Under the pieces are notes generated by a model. The model saw nothing but the letters and a program-made list of their open reading frames with translations, searched no databases and was not told where the DNA came from. Below are positions 17,100-25,068 of a stretch of 64,000 nt of DNA, piece by piece. Location of the stretch: contig CABZCA010000006.1 in the NCBI GenBank assembly GCA_902524115.1, forward strand, positions 1-64,000, written 5' to 3'. The stretch comes from an uncultured Pelagibacteraceae bacterium (GTDB lineage: Bacteria; Pseudomonadota; Alphaproteobacteria; Pelagibacterales; Pelagibacteraceae). Within the stretch, counting starts at the first letter, position 1; each line of letters opens with the position of its first letter. Made by a program: the position numbers and the translations under genes.

Positions 17100-17288
17100 A
17101 TGAAAAAAGACTGGAATGATGAAGATGATAAGCAACTAGCAAGAGTTAGAGCTAAAATTAATAATCCTCAAGATTTTAAAGATCCTGAAAAAAGAAATAT
17201 TTTCGAGAAATTCGGACATTATTTGCTTGATAACTCAAAAGTAACATTGATTGTTATAGGGATAATTATTTTATTGATGATAATTTAA
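17100..17288 (+). CDS. Small tail-anchored membrane protein, second cargo gene
   Basis: A 62-residue protein with a charged soluble part (KKDWNDEDDKQLARVRAK) and a C-terminal hydrophobic segment (VTLIVIGIIILLMII) reaching the last residue, the layout of a tail anchor. Closely spaced with its neighbours on both sides. No family recognised. Confidence 0.6.
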   Translation: MKKDWNDEDDKQLARVRAKINNPQDFKDPEKRNIFEKFGHYLLDNSKVTLIVIGIIILLMII

Positions 17289-17297
17289 CATCACATT

Positions 17298-17765
17298 ATG
17301 AGAAAATTTTTGACAATAATTTTCATCTTAATTTTTTATAGTTCAGCAAATGCTGGTTCAGATTTTCAAAATTCTTTGGAAAATTTATATAATAAGTATG
17401 ACTCTATAAACGCATATGATTATGCTTTTTATTTATCTGAAGTAGGGGAATTAGCGAAAAAGAAAAAAGATAACGCTATAAAATGTTATAGAAAACTTTT
17501 GAAAGAAAAAAAAAGATCTATTTATGATAATGATAAAAATTGTGTTAAATTTAAAGTTTCTTTCGGTTCACAATCTGATGTATGGAGATTAAATTTTATA
17601 AAATTTTCTACAATTTTAATTGATGCAATCCAAAAAAATGAAAATGGATATTTTAAAGTTCTACCAGATGGAAAGAAAAAAATAGTAGAAGATAATATAT
17701 TGATACTCGCAGATTTTAACGAATTGATTGTTATCCTTTTCAAATTAGCAAAAGATTCAAATTGA
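17298..17765 (+). CDS. Secreted orphan protein, third cargo gene
   Basis: A 155-residue protein with a signal peptide (FLTIIFILIFYSSANA). The helical, lysine-rich mature domain contains two cysteines (KCYRK and NCVKF). No family recognised. Three adjacent genes all directed to membrane or periplasm suggest an envelope-acting cargo. Confidence 0.6.
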   Translation: MRKFLTIIFILIFYSSANAGSDFQNSLENLYNKYDSINAYDYAFYLSEVGELAKKKKDNAIKCYRKLLKEKKRSIYDNDKNCVKFKVSFGSQSDVWRLNFIKFSTILIDAIQKNENGYFKVLPDGKKKIVEDNILILADFNELIVILFKLAKDSN

Positions 17766-17794
17766 TAAAACAAATCACGCACAGGTCTCCACGT

Positions 17795-17835
17795 GACCAG
17801 AAATCCTGGTCCAAATTTGATCCACTCATGGTCCA
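17795..17835 (+). repeat. GGTCCA repeat cluster and inverted repeat inside the right end
   Basis: GGTCCA (17808), GATCCA (17819) and GGTCCA (17830) are spaced exactly 11 bp. GACCAG (17795-17800) and CTGGTC (17806-17811) form an inverted repeat around AAATC. The motif and phasing match the left-end cluster, supporting a common binding protein for both ends. Confidence 0.5.
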
Positions 17836-17875
17836 CGGGGAAACCCTTATTAAACACAATTTCTTAATTTCTTGT

Positions 17876-17903
17876 TTGAAAGAAAAAAAATAAGTAGTAT
17901 AAA
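17876..17903 (+). promoter_or_regulatory. Promoter of the intact tRNA-Met, carried by the element
   Basis: TTGAAA (17876-17881), a 16-nt spacer and TATAAA (17898-17903), 16 nt before the tRNA 5' end. The geometry equals that of the promoter before the truncated copy, but the sequence is different. Confidence 0.55.
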
Positions 17904-17919
17904 CCAACAATTATTTTAA

Positions 17920-17996
17920 GGCGGGGTAGCTCAGTTGGTTAGAGCGCGGGACTCATAAGCCCGAGGTCAGTGGTTCGATCCCACTTCCCGCTACCA
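17920..17996 (+). tRNA. tRNA-Met (CAT), elongator type
   Basis: The 77-nt cloverleaf has acceptor GGCGGGG/TCCCGCT with G1-U72 and G7-U66 wobbles, D-stem GCTC/GAGC, anticodon loop CTCATAA, T-stem AGTGG/CCACT and an encoded CCA. The anticodon stem has an A-G mismatch next to the loop. It lacks three consecutive G-C pairs at the loop end of the anticodon stem, which favours elongator over initiator. It ends 2 nt before the convergent apt stop codon. Confidence 0.93.
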
Positions 17997-17998
17997 AA

Positions 17999-18526
17999 TT
18001 AATGGCCAGGAAAATCCATCAAATTTTCAACTTTGTAACCTTTTTTTAGAAGATTATCACAGCCACCTAAATCAAAAAGATTTATGACAAATATAAAGGC
18101 TGCAATATTTCCTTTAGAAATCTCTACGAGTTTTGCTGCAGCTTCTGCAGTTCCTCCTGTCGCTATCAAATCATCTATTATAAGAACAGAATCATTTTCT
18201 GAAATTGAGTCTTTATGAACTTCTATTGATGCTGTTCCATATTCAAGCTCAAAATCAACTGAATGCACATCAGCAGGTAGTTTATTTTTTTTTCTTAACA
18301 TTATGAATGGTTTTTTTAAAATGTAAGAAACAGCAGATGCAAACACAAAACCACGTGATTCAATTGCAGCAATTTTATCTATTTTAAATTTTTTGGATCT
18401 CTCAACAATTTGATTTATTGACTCCTCAAAAGCAGTCTCATTCTTTATTAATGTGGTTATATCTCTAAATAAAATACCTTTTTTAGGATAATCTTTAATT
18501 GAGCGAATATAATCTTTTAAATCCAT
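17999..18526 (-). CDS. apt: Adenine phosphoribosyltransferase
   Basis: A 175-residue protein with the PRPP-binding motif VLIIDDLIATGGTAEAA and the upstream AIESRGFVFASAV block typical of Apt. It converts adenine and PRPP to AMP. It is divergent from mtnP, which releases adenine from methylthioadenosine, so the two genes form a salvage pair. Its 3' end runs against the tRNA-Met gene with a 2-nt gap. Confidence 0.93.
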   Translation of the reverse strand: MDLKDYIRSIKDYPKKGILFRDITTLIKNETAFEESINQIVERSKKFKIDKIAAIESRGFVFASAVSYILKKPFIMLRKKNKLPADVHSVDFELEYGTASIEVHKDSISENDSVLIIDDLIATGGTAEAAAKLVEISKGNIAAFIFVINLFDLGGCDNLLKKGYKVENLMDFPGH

Positions 18527-18563
18527 AATAGTTATTTATAATTCAGATATAATTACTTTTTAC

Positions 18564-19436
18564 ATGGCAAATAATAAATTAGCAATAATTGGTGGAAGTG
18601 GTCTTTATGATGTTGAGGAGTTTAAAGACAGAGAATTATTAGATTTAAACACTCCTTGGGGAAAACCATCAGATAAGATTTTAAAAGCAAATTATAAAAA
18701 TAAAGAAGTTTATTTTTTACCAAGACACGGCAAAGGACACTTTATTTCACCATCAAACATAAATTTTAGAGCAAACATTGACTCATTAAAACAATTGGGT
18801 GTAACAGATGTTGTATCTGTCTCTGCCGTAGGTTCTTTGAAAGAAAATTTGCCTCCCGGTAAATTTGTTATTGTTGATCAATTTATAGACAGAACATTTG
18901 CTCGAAATAAAAGCTTTTTTGATGAGGAAATAGTTGCTCATGTATCAATGGCACACCCAACCTCTAAAGGCTTAATGAATGCATGTGAAGATGCTATAAA
19001 AAAAGAAGGAATAGATTATCAAATGGGAGGAACTTATGTGGTAATGGAAGGCCCACAATTTTCAACTTTAGCTGAGTCGAATCTTTACAGATCATGGAAA
19101 GCAGATGTGATCGGAATGACAAATATGCCTGAAGCTAAATTAGCAAGAGAAGCAGAAATTAGATATGCATCTGTTTCAATGGTGACTGATTATGATTGTT
19201 GGCATCCAGATCATGAAAATGTTGATGTCCAAAAAGTAATAAAAATATTATTAGATAATGCTTCTAAAGCAAAAAGCATGATTAAAAATCTTATTGATAA
19301 TTTTGAAACTCATATTGATCCTGACGATCCAACAAATAATTGTTTAGATGTTGCTATAATTACTGCTCCAGAAAAAAGATCACAAAAGACGAAAAACAAA
19401 CTAAAAACAGTAGCCGGTAGAGTTTTAAACAAGTGA
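18564..19436 (+). CDS. mtnP: S-methyl-5'-thioadenosine phosphorylase
   Basis: A 290-residue nucleoside phosphorylase with GGSGLYD at the N-terminus, the phosphate-binding FLPRHGKGH, the MEGPQFSTLAES block, and IGMTNMPEAKLAREAEI with DYDCWH near the adenine pocket, all typical of MTAP. It splits methylthioadenosine, a product of spermidine synthesis, into adenine and methylthioribose-1-phosphate. The stop overlaps the next start as GTGA. Confidence 0.93.
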   Translation: MANNKLAIIGGSGLYDVEEFKDRELLDLNTPWGKPSDKILKANYKNKEVYFLPRHGKGHFISPSNINFRANIDSLKQLGVTDVVSVSAVGSLKENLPPGKFVIVDQFIDRTFARNKSFFDEEIVAHVSMAHPTSKGLMNACEDAIKKEGIDYQMGGTYVVMEGPQFSTLAESNLYRSWKADVIGMTNMPEAKLAREAEIRYASVSMVTDYDCWHPDHENVDVQKVIKILLDNASKAKSMIKNLIDNFETHIDPDDPTNNCLDVAIITAPEKRSQKTKNKLKTVAGRVLNK

Positions 19437-20224
19437 CTGTAAAATTAAATGATAAGCAAATTTTAGATTATAAAAAAGACGGCGTAATTTTAATCAAAAA
19501 AGCTTTTTTGCCTTGGATTGAAAAACTTAGTAAGGGATTTCAAAAAGTATTAAATAAACCAAGCTCACTTGGAAGAGAAAATGTTTCAAAACAACATGGA
19601 GGAAGATTTTTTGAGGACTATTGTAATTGGGAAAGAATTGAAGAATTTAAAGATTTTATTTTTAATTCACCAGCAGCAGAAATCGTCGCTCAATCGACTC
19701 AATCTAATAAAATTCAAGTGTTTCATGAGCACATTTTCTTAAAGGAGCCTGGAACAAAAAAGGAAACTCCATGGCATCAAGATCTTCCATATTATTGCGT
19801 AGATGGAAATGATACAGGAACTTTTTGGATACCATTAGATAATGTATCAAAAGATAACTGCCTTAAAGTTTTGAAAGGATCCCATAAGTTGCCAATGCTA
19901 GTAAAGCCTACCAAATGGTCAAATGACACTTTTTGGTATAAAAATAACAACAATTTTATGGACATTCCAAATATAGATAAAAATAATATTTTTAGTACAG
20001 AGATGCATATGGGAGATGCAATATTATTTAATTTTAAAGTATTACATTCATCTTCAGGAAATAATGACAAAAAAAGTCGTAAAACTTTCTCTGCAAGATT
20101 TATTGGAGACGATGTGAGATACATTGATAGAAAAGGAGAAACTTCTCCACCTTTTGAAGGAATAGATTTAAATTCAGGAGATAAAATGAGAAAGGATTGG
20201 TTCCCTGTGGTTTGGGGCAATTAA
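19433..20224 (+). CDS. Phytanoyl-CoA dioxygenase (PhyH) family protein
   Basis: A 263-residue Fe(II)/2-oxoglutarate oxygenase. The iron ligands are visible as HQD in PWHQDLPYY (near residue 114) and a distal His in LHSSSG (near 204), followed by an Arg for 2-oxoglutarate. The start is the GTG overlapping the mtnP stop. It lies between mtnP and mtnA, so its substrate may be linked to methylthio or sulfur metabolism, but related enzymes hydroxylate many small molecules. Confidence 0.8.
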   Translation: MTVKLNDKQILDYKKDGVILIKKAFLPWIEKLSKGFQKVLNKPSSLGRENVSKQHGGRFFEDYCNWERIEEFKDFIFNSPAAEIVAQSTQSNKIQVFHEHIFLKEPGTKKETPWHQDLPYYCVDGNDTGTFWIPLDNVSKDNCLKVLKGSHKLPMLVKPTKWSNDTFWYKNNNNFMDIPNIDKNNIFSTEMHMGDAILFNFKVLHSSSGNNDKKSRKTFSARFIGDDVRYIDRKGETSPPFEGIDLNSGDKMRKDWFPVVWGN

Positions 20225-21298
20225 ATGAGAATTAAGGGAAAAAGATATAGAACAATTTGGTATGAAAATAATGTAGTAAAAATAATTGATCAAACCAAAC
20301 TTCCACATAAGTTTGTTATTAAAGATTTGAAGACAATAAAAGATGCAGTAAAAGCAATAAAAACTATGCAGGTAAGAGGTGCACCTCTTATTGGTGGAAC
20401 TGCTGCTTATGGAATAGTATTGGCAATTCAAGAAAATAATAATTTAGATTTTATTAAAAAAAGTTCAGAAGAATTAGTTAATTCAAGACCTACAGCTATA
20501 AATTTACAGTGGGCAATTCATAGAATGAATAATAAATTATCATTTGTGGAGTCTGATGAGTTATTGGATGTTGCATTAAAAGAAGCAAAATTAATATGTG
20601 ATGAGGATATCAAATTTTGTGAGAATATAGGAGTTAATGGGCTTAAAATAATTGAAGAAATTTTTAATAAAAACAAAAAAACTGTGAATATCTTAACTCA
20701 CTGTAATGCAGGGTGGTTAGCAACTATAGATTGGGGGACTGCAACCTCACCAATTTATCAAGCTCATAGAAAAGGAATACCAATTCATGTATGGGTCGAT
20801 GAAACAAGACCAAGAAATCAAGGAGCGAATCTAACTTCGTTTGAATTAAATGAAGAGGGTATACTAAATACAATTATTACAGATAATACTGGTGGTATTT
20901 TAATGCAAAGAGGAGAGGTTGATATGTGCATTGTTGGAACAGACAGGACTCTATCTACAGGAGATGTTTGTAATAAAATTGGTACATATTTAAAAGCATT
21001 AGCAGCATATGATAATAATGTGCCCTTCTATGTGGCTTTACCAAGCTCCACAATTGATTGGGAAACTAAAGATTATAATAAGATACCTATTGAAGAAAGA
21101 AGTTCTGAGGAACTATCCCATATAGAAGGAAAAGACGATAAAAATAATATCAAGAAAGTTTTAATTTATCCTGAAAATAGTAAATCAATGAATTTAGCAT
21201 TTGATATAACTCCAGCAAAATATGTAACAGGTTTAATTACAGAGAAAGGTATATGCCAGGCATCAACTGTCGGTTTAAAACAAATGTTTAATAGATAA
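20225..21298 (+). CDS. mtnA: S-methyl-5-thioribose-1-phosphate isomerase
   Basis: A 357-residue protein of the eIF2B-like isomerase family. It contains MQVRGAPLIGGTAAYG for phosphate binding, THCNAGWLATIDWGTA with the catalytic Cys, and MCIVGTDR with the catalytic Asp. It converts methylthioribose-1-phosphate to methylthioribulose-1-phosphate, the step after MtnP. It starts directly after the PhyH stop and its stop overlaps the sulfatase start. Later steps of the pathway (mtnB, mtnC, mtnD) are not in this window. Confidence 0.93.
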   Translation: MRIKGKRYRTIWYENNVVKIIDQTKLPHKFVIKDLKTIKDAVKAIKTMQVRGAPLIGGTAAYGIVLAIQENNNLDFIKKSSEELVNSRPTAINLQWAIHRMNNKLSFVESDELLDVALKEAKLICDEDIKFCENIGVNGLKIIEEIFNKNKKTVNILTHCNAGWLATIDWGTATSPIYQAHRKGIPIHVWVDETRPRNQGANLTSFELNEEGILNTIITDNTGGILMQRGEVDMCIVGTDRTLSTGDVCNKIGTYLKALAAYDNNVPFYVALPSSTIDWETKDYNKIPIEERSSEELSHIEGKDDKNNIKKVLIYPENSKSMNLAFDITPAKYVTGLITEKGICQASTVGLKQMFNR

Positions 21299-22881
21299 TG
21301 AATAAAGTTAAAAATATTTTATTTATAATGGCTGATCAACTAAGATTTGATTATCTTTCTTGTTGTGGTCATCCGCACCTTAAAACAACTCATATAGACG
21401 GTTTAGCAAAAAAAGGAGTTATATTTGAGTCAGCATATGTTCAAGCTCCTGTTTGTGGCCCATCAAGAGCTTCATATTATACTGGAAGAACAGTATTTAG
21501 CCATGGATCAACTTGGAACCAAATACCTTTACCAATCGGTGAACTAACTATTGGAGATTATTTGAGACAATCTGGAATTAGGACTGGAGTTGTTGGTAAA
21601 ACACATATGAGACCCGATATAGATGGAATGAATAGACTTGGAATTTCAAAAGATACGGAAATAGGTCTGACAGTTAGTGAACCAGGATTTGATCCTTATG
21701 AGAGAGACGACGGACTTCATCCTAATAACCACATTAAAAATTCAACTAAAAAGCTATCTTACAATGATTGGTTAAACAAACTTGGATATGAGGGTGATAA
21801 TCCTTGGGATAGTTGGGCAAATTCATCAGAGGATGAAAGTGGAAACATTTTGAGTGGATGGAGGTTAAGAAATTCAAATAAACCAGCAAGAGTTAAAGAA
21901 GAACATTCTGAAACTGCATTTATGACAAATAGATCAATGGAATTTATCGAAGAAAGTGGAGAGAAGCCTTGGTTTTTACATTTATCATATATTAAACCTC
22001 ATTGGCCATACATTGCTCCTGCCCCTTATCATAATATGTACTCACCAAACCAATTTTATCCAGTTCATCGAAGTAATACTGAAAAAGAAATAAATCATCC
22101 AGTCTATAAAGCTTTCATGGAAAATAATATTTCAAAGACTTTTTCAAGAGAAGAAGTGAGAAACACTGTTCTTTCAGGATACATGGGATTGATAAAGCAA
22201 ATAGATGATAATCTTGGGAGACTATTTAATTTTCTTGAAGAAAAAAATTATATGAAGAATACCATGATAGTTTTTACATCAGATCATGGTGACTATCAGG
22301 GCGATCATTGGCTAGGAGAAAAAGAGCTTTTTCATGAACAAATTGTGAAAGTTCCAATGATAATTTATGATCCAAGTAATTTATCAGATAATAACAGGGG
22401 AGTAAGAGAAAAAAGATTTGTAGAGGCTATAGACTTACTACCTACTTTTTTAGACTATGTAGATAGCAACGTAAGTAAACATCGTCTTGAGGGACAATCA
22501 TTGTTACCAATTATTAGAGGAAATAAAGTTTCTAATTGGAAAGATAGTGTATTTAGTGAAATAGATTACTCATTTAACGAAGCAAGAAAAATTCTTAATA
22601 TTGGAGCATCAGATGCTAGAGCTTATATGATTAGAAATAATAGATGGAAGTATATTTATTACAAAGGTTTTCCACCTCAATTATTTGACTTAAAAAATGA
22701 CCCTGATGAATTTAAAGACCTAGGACAATCTCTTAACCATTCAAAAATTATTGAGGAAATGAAAGATATTCTACTTAAAAGAATTACAAACAGAAAAAAT
22801 AGGGTTGCAGCAACGGATGAATTTGTTTTAAAAGAAAGAGATTATACAAAAGAACATGGAATTATGATAGGAGTTTGGTAA
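21298..22881 (+). CDS. Type I sulfatase / phosphonate monoester hydrolase family protein
   Basis: A 527-residue alkaline-phosphatase-superfamily enzyme. The metal-binding MADQLRFDYLSCCG is near the N-terminus, and C53 lies in the CGPSRASYYTGR sulfatase signature, where Cys is oxidised to formylglycine. The C-terminal half has SDHGDYQGDHWLGEK. There is no signal peptide, so it acts in the cytoplasm, unlike many arylsulfatases. Choline sulfate, another sulfate ester or a phosphonate ester could be the substrate. No formylglycine-generating enzyme lies in this window. Confidence 0.85.
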   Translation: MNKVKNILFIMADQLRFDYLSCCGHPHLKTTHIDGLAKKGVIFESAYVQAPVCGPSRASYYTGRTVFSHGSTWNQIPLPIGELTIGDYLRQSGIRTGVVGKTHMRPDIDGMNRLGISKDTEIGLTVSEPGFDPYERDDGLHPNNHIKNSTKKLSYNDWLNKLGYEGDNPWDSWANSSEDESGNILSGWRLRNSNKPARVKEEHSETAFMTNRSMEFIEESGEKPWFLHLSYIKPHWPYIAPAPYHNMYSPNQFYPVHRSNTEKEINHPVYKAFMENNISKTFSREEVRNTVLSGYMGLIKQIDDNLGRLFNFLEEKNYMKNTMIVFTSDHGDYQGDHWLGEKELFHEQIVKVPMIIYDPSNLSDNNRGVREKRFVEAIDLLPTFLDYVDSNVSKHRLEGQSLLPIIRGNKVSNWKDSVFSEIDYSFNEARKILNIGASDARAYMIRNNRWKYIYYKGFPPQLFDLKNDPDEFKDLGQSLNHSKIIEEMKDILLKRITNRKNRVAATDEFVLKERDYTKEHGIMIGVW

Positions 22882-23219
22882 TGAACCCTTTAATATTGTC
22901 ACTAATTTGTTTAGTTTCTGTAGGAATATCTGCAAATTTAATAAAATTAATTCGTGGAAATAGAATTTTATTAATTATTTCTTTATTGCCCTGTATTTAT
23001 ATATTTATCTTTGGTTTGTATGCAACTTTAGGTCCAATGGATTTATATAAAGATGGTACAGATAATTTTTATGCCCAGAACCCAGGTAAGGAATTACCAA
23101 TAGTGTTTGTATTATTAAAATTCTATCAATATATTTTAATGATTGTTGGTTTAGTTTTTGGTTTTATTTATTACAATTATATAAAAAAAATAAAAGATAC
23201 TAGGGAGTCATCAGACTAG
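22881..23219 (+). CDS. Hypothetical membrane protein with three helices
   Basis: A 112-residue protein with three hydrophobic segments. The frame extends to a TTG at 22875, but the ATG at 22881 overlaps the sulfatase stop as TAATG and is the likelier start. Its 3' end overlaps the convergent TRAP permease gene by 20 nt. No family recognised. Confidence 0.6.
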   Translation: MNPLILSLICLVSVGISANLIKLIRGNRILLIISLLPCIYIFIFGLYATLGPMDLYKDGTDNFYAQNPGKELPIVFVLLKFYQYILMIVGLVFGFIYYNYIKKIKDTRESSD

Positions 23220-24510
23220 GCAAATACAAACAAATTGCGGGAAAAGCAATAATTAAAGCGAGTCTAATTACATCAGTCAATAAGAATGGAAGAGTCCCAA
23301 ACCAAATAGTTTGTAAAGGTGTTTTTTGCATTACACCCTTTATAACAAATAAATTCATTCCTACAGGAGGTGAAATCAATCCAAACTCAACAACTATTAC
23401 CGCAAATATTCCAAACCATACTGGATCAATTCCAGCATCAACTATTACCGGATAAAATACTGGAATAGTTAAAAACAACATTGCCAAAGAGTCCATCACA
23501 GTTCCTAGAAGCAAATATATTGCACAAATTACTAGAATTATTCCTAGTGGTGTTAGTTCTAGATAGTTTATAAAATCAACAACTGCAAAAGGCAATTGTG
23601 TGACTGTTATTAGATAATTAAATATACTTGCACCAATAACAATTAAATATAAAGAACCAACTGTTTTTATAGTTGTCCATAAAGCTTCTTTTAAAAGATT
23701 TAACTTTAATTGACCTCTAAAAAAAATAAAAATTAAAACTAATATCACTCCAACTGCAGCACTTTCAGTTGCTGTAAAAAAACCTAAATAAAGTCCACCC
23801 ATCATAATTGCAAATATTAAAAATATTGGAAAAACTTTTGATATTGCAGAAATCCTCTCTTTTAATGGCATCTTTGTTCCATAACCACCCTGCGAGGGAT
23901 AGATTAAAAGATAAATCCTAATAGCGATCATATACAGTACCACTGCTATTAACCCAGGTATCAGTGCAGCAAAAAATAATTCCTGAACAGATTGTTCAGT
24001 TAAATAAGCATATATTACCAATATAACGCTTGGCGGAATTATTATTCCAAGCGTTCCACCAGATGCAATAGAACCACTGATTAAAGCATCGCTATAACCA
24101 TGTCTTCTCATTTCAGGACCTGCCATTTGAGACATTGTTGCTGCTGTTGCAATTGATGATCCACAAATCATCCCAAACCCAGCACATGCTCCAACAGTAG
24201 ACATTGCTAAACCACCTTTATAATGACCCACTATTGCATAAGCAGCGTCATATAAATTTCTTGATAAGTTCGAACTGTTGGCAAGATTTCCCATTAAAAC
24301 AAATAGAGGCAATACTGATAATGTATATTTTGAGACAGCATCAAAAGGAGCAGTTCCCAAAACAAATATTGCAGGATCAAATCCCGAAATCAATGCAAAG
24401 CCAGTGAAACCAACAACTAACATTGAAATTCCGATTGGTACATTTAATACCATTAAAATTAATACTGCAGCAAAAGATAATCCGCCATTTATTACAGCTT
24501 CTAAACCCAT
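23200..24510 (-). CDS. TRAP transporter large permease (DctM family)
   Basis: A 436-residue polytopic membrane protein with the DctM signature loop GIIIPPSVILVIYAYLTEQS and C-terminal EFGLISPPVGMNLFVI. It pairs with the overlapping small permease gene. The matching binding protein is probably the divergently placed gene at 25971, with a hydrolase gene between. The substrate may be an aromatic or other organic acid, judging from the neighbouring catabolic genes. Confidence 0.92.
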   Translation of the reverse strand: MGLEAVINGGLSFAAVLILMVLNVPIGISMLVVGFTGFALISGFDPAIFVLGTAPFDAVSKYTLSVLPLFVLMGNLANSSNLSRNLYDAAYAIVGHYKGGLAMSTVGACAGFGMICGSSIATAATMSQMAGPEMRRHGYSDALISGSIASGGTLGIIIPPSVILVIYAYLTEQSVQELFFAALIPGLIAVVLYMIAIRIYLLIYPSQGGYGTKMPLKERISAISKVFPIFLIFAIMMGGLYLGFFTATESAAVGVILVLIFIFFRGQLKLNLLKEALWTTIKTVGSLYLIVIGASIFNYLITVTQLPFAVVDFINYLELTPLGIILVICAIYLLLGTVMDSLAMLFLTIPVFYPVIVDAGIDPVWFGIFAVIVVEFGLISPPVGMNLFVIKGVMQKTPLQTIWFGTLPFLLTDVIRLALIIAFPAICLYLPSLMTP

Positions 24511-25001
24511 TAAAAATTCTCTGATTTAGATTTAATTTTATAAATAGTTTTGATAAACCATATGATAATTGCAAAAACACTTAACCACATACCAATAGAG
24601 CATATGAAATAAAAAGGATAAAAATAAAGCTCTAGATCAATTGTTACTCTTTGATTGTTCATAAATTTATATGATGTCAAAGTAGTCGAATATGCCATTA
24701 AAGACATAATCGATATCATTAAAACAAATTTTAAAATTACCAAGTAAGTTTTAAATATACCTAAATTTAAATTATTTATAAAATCTGCTGAAACATTAGC
24801 ATTTAAATAAAATGCTCTTGGCATTGCAAGGAAAGCTACTAATGCCATCCCTATTTCAACCAATTCAATTGTACCTGTTACTGGTGAATTTAAAAAACGT
24901 CTCCCAAATACATCACAAAATGTTAATACAGCTAATAAAAATAAAATAATACCTGAAGCTATCGCCGAATAATCAAAAACTTTACTGACTTTAGAAATCA
25001 T
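24510..25001 (-). CDS. TRAP transporter small permease (DctQ family)
   Basis: A 163-residue protein with four hydrophobic helices. Its stop overlaps the start of the large permease gene by one base (TAATG). It is the first gene of this two-gene operon, so the permease genes are transcribed apart from their binding protein, unlike the other two TRAP systems here. Confidence 0.88.
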   Translation of the reverse strand: MISKVSKVFDYSAIASGIILFLLAVLTFCDVFGRRFLNSPVTGTIELVEIGMALVAFLAMPRAFYLNANVSADFINNLNLGIFKTYLVILKFVLMISIMSLMAYSTTLTSYKFMNNQRVTIDLELYFYPFYFICSIGMWLSVFAIIIWFIKTIYKIKSKSENF

Positions 25002-25068
25002 AAAAATGTTGCTTCAAATTATTTAAACATTAACATATAAATAGTTTCAAAAATAGAAAGTATTAATC

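Larger units (their letters stand above)
16621..17981 (+). mobile_element. Mini-element between tRNA-Met direct repeats (no recombinase gene)
   Basis: The boundaries are the 62-bp direct repeats 16621-16682 and 17920-17981, 1,299 bp apart. Inside are three same-strand genes, two clusters of GGTCCA motifs just inside each end, and a second tRNA promoter. The structure fits site-specific integration within the tRNA T-loop, with the element donating the 5' part and promoter of the tRNA. No integrase is encoded, so movement would need a recombinase in trans, or this is a decayed remnant. Tandem duplication of the tRNA is the alternative. Confidence 0.6.

Noticed and set aside
17522-17857. Minus-strand frame of 111 codons covering the right GGTCCA cluster
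   Set aside because: It lies opposite a gene with a signal peptide, has no family features and owes its odd N-terminus to the GGTCCA repeats.
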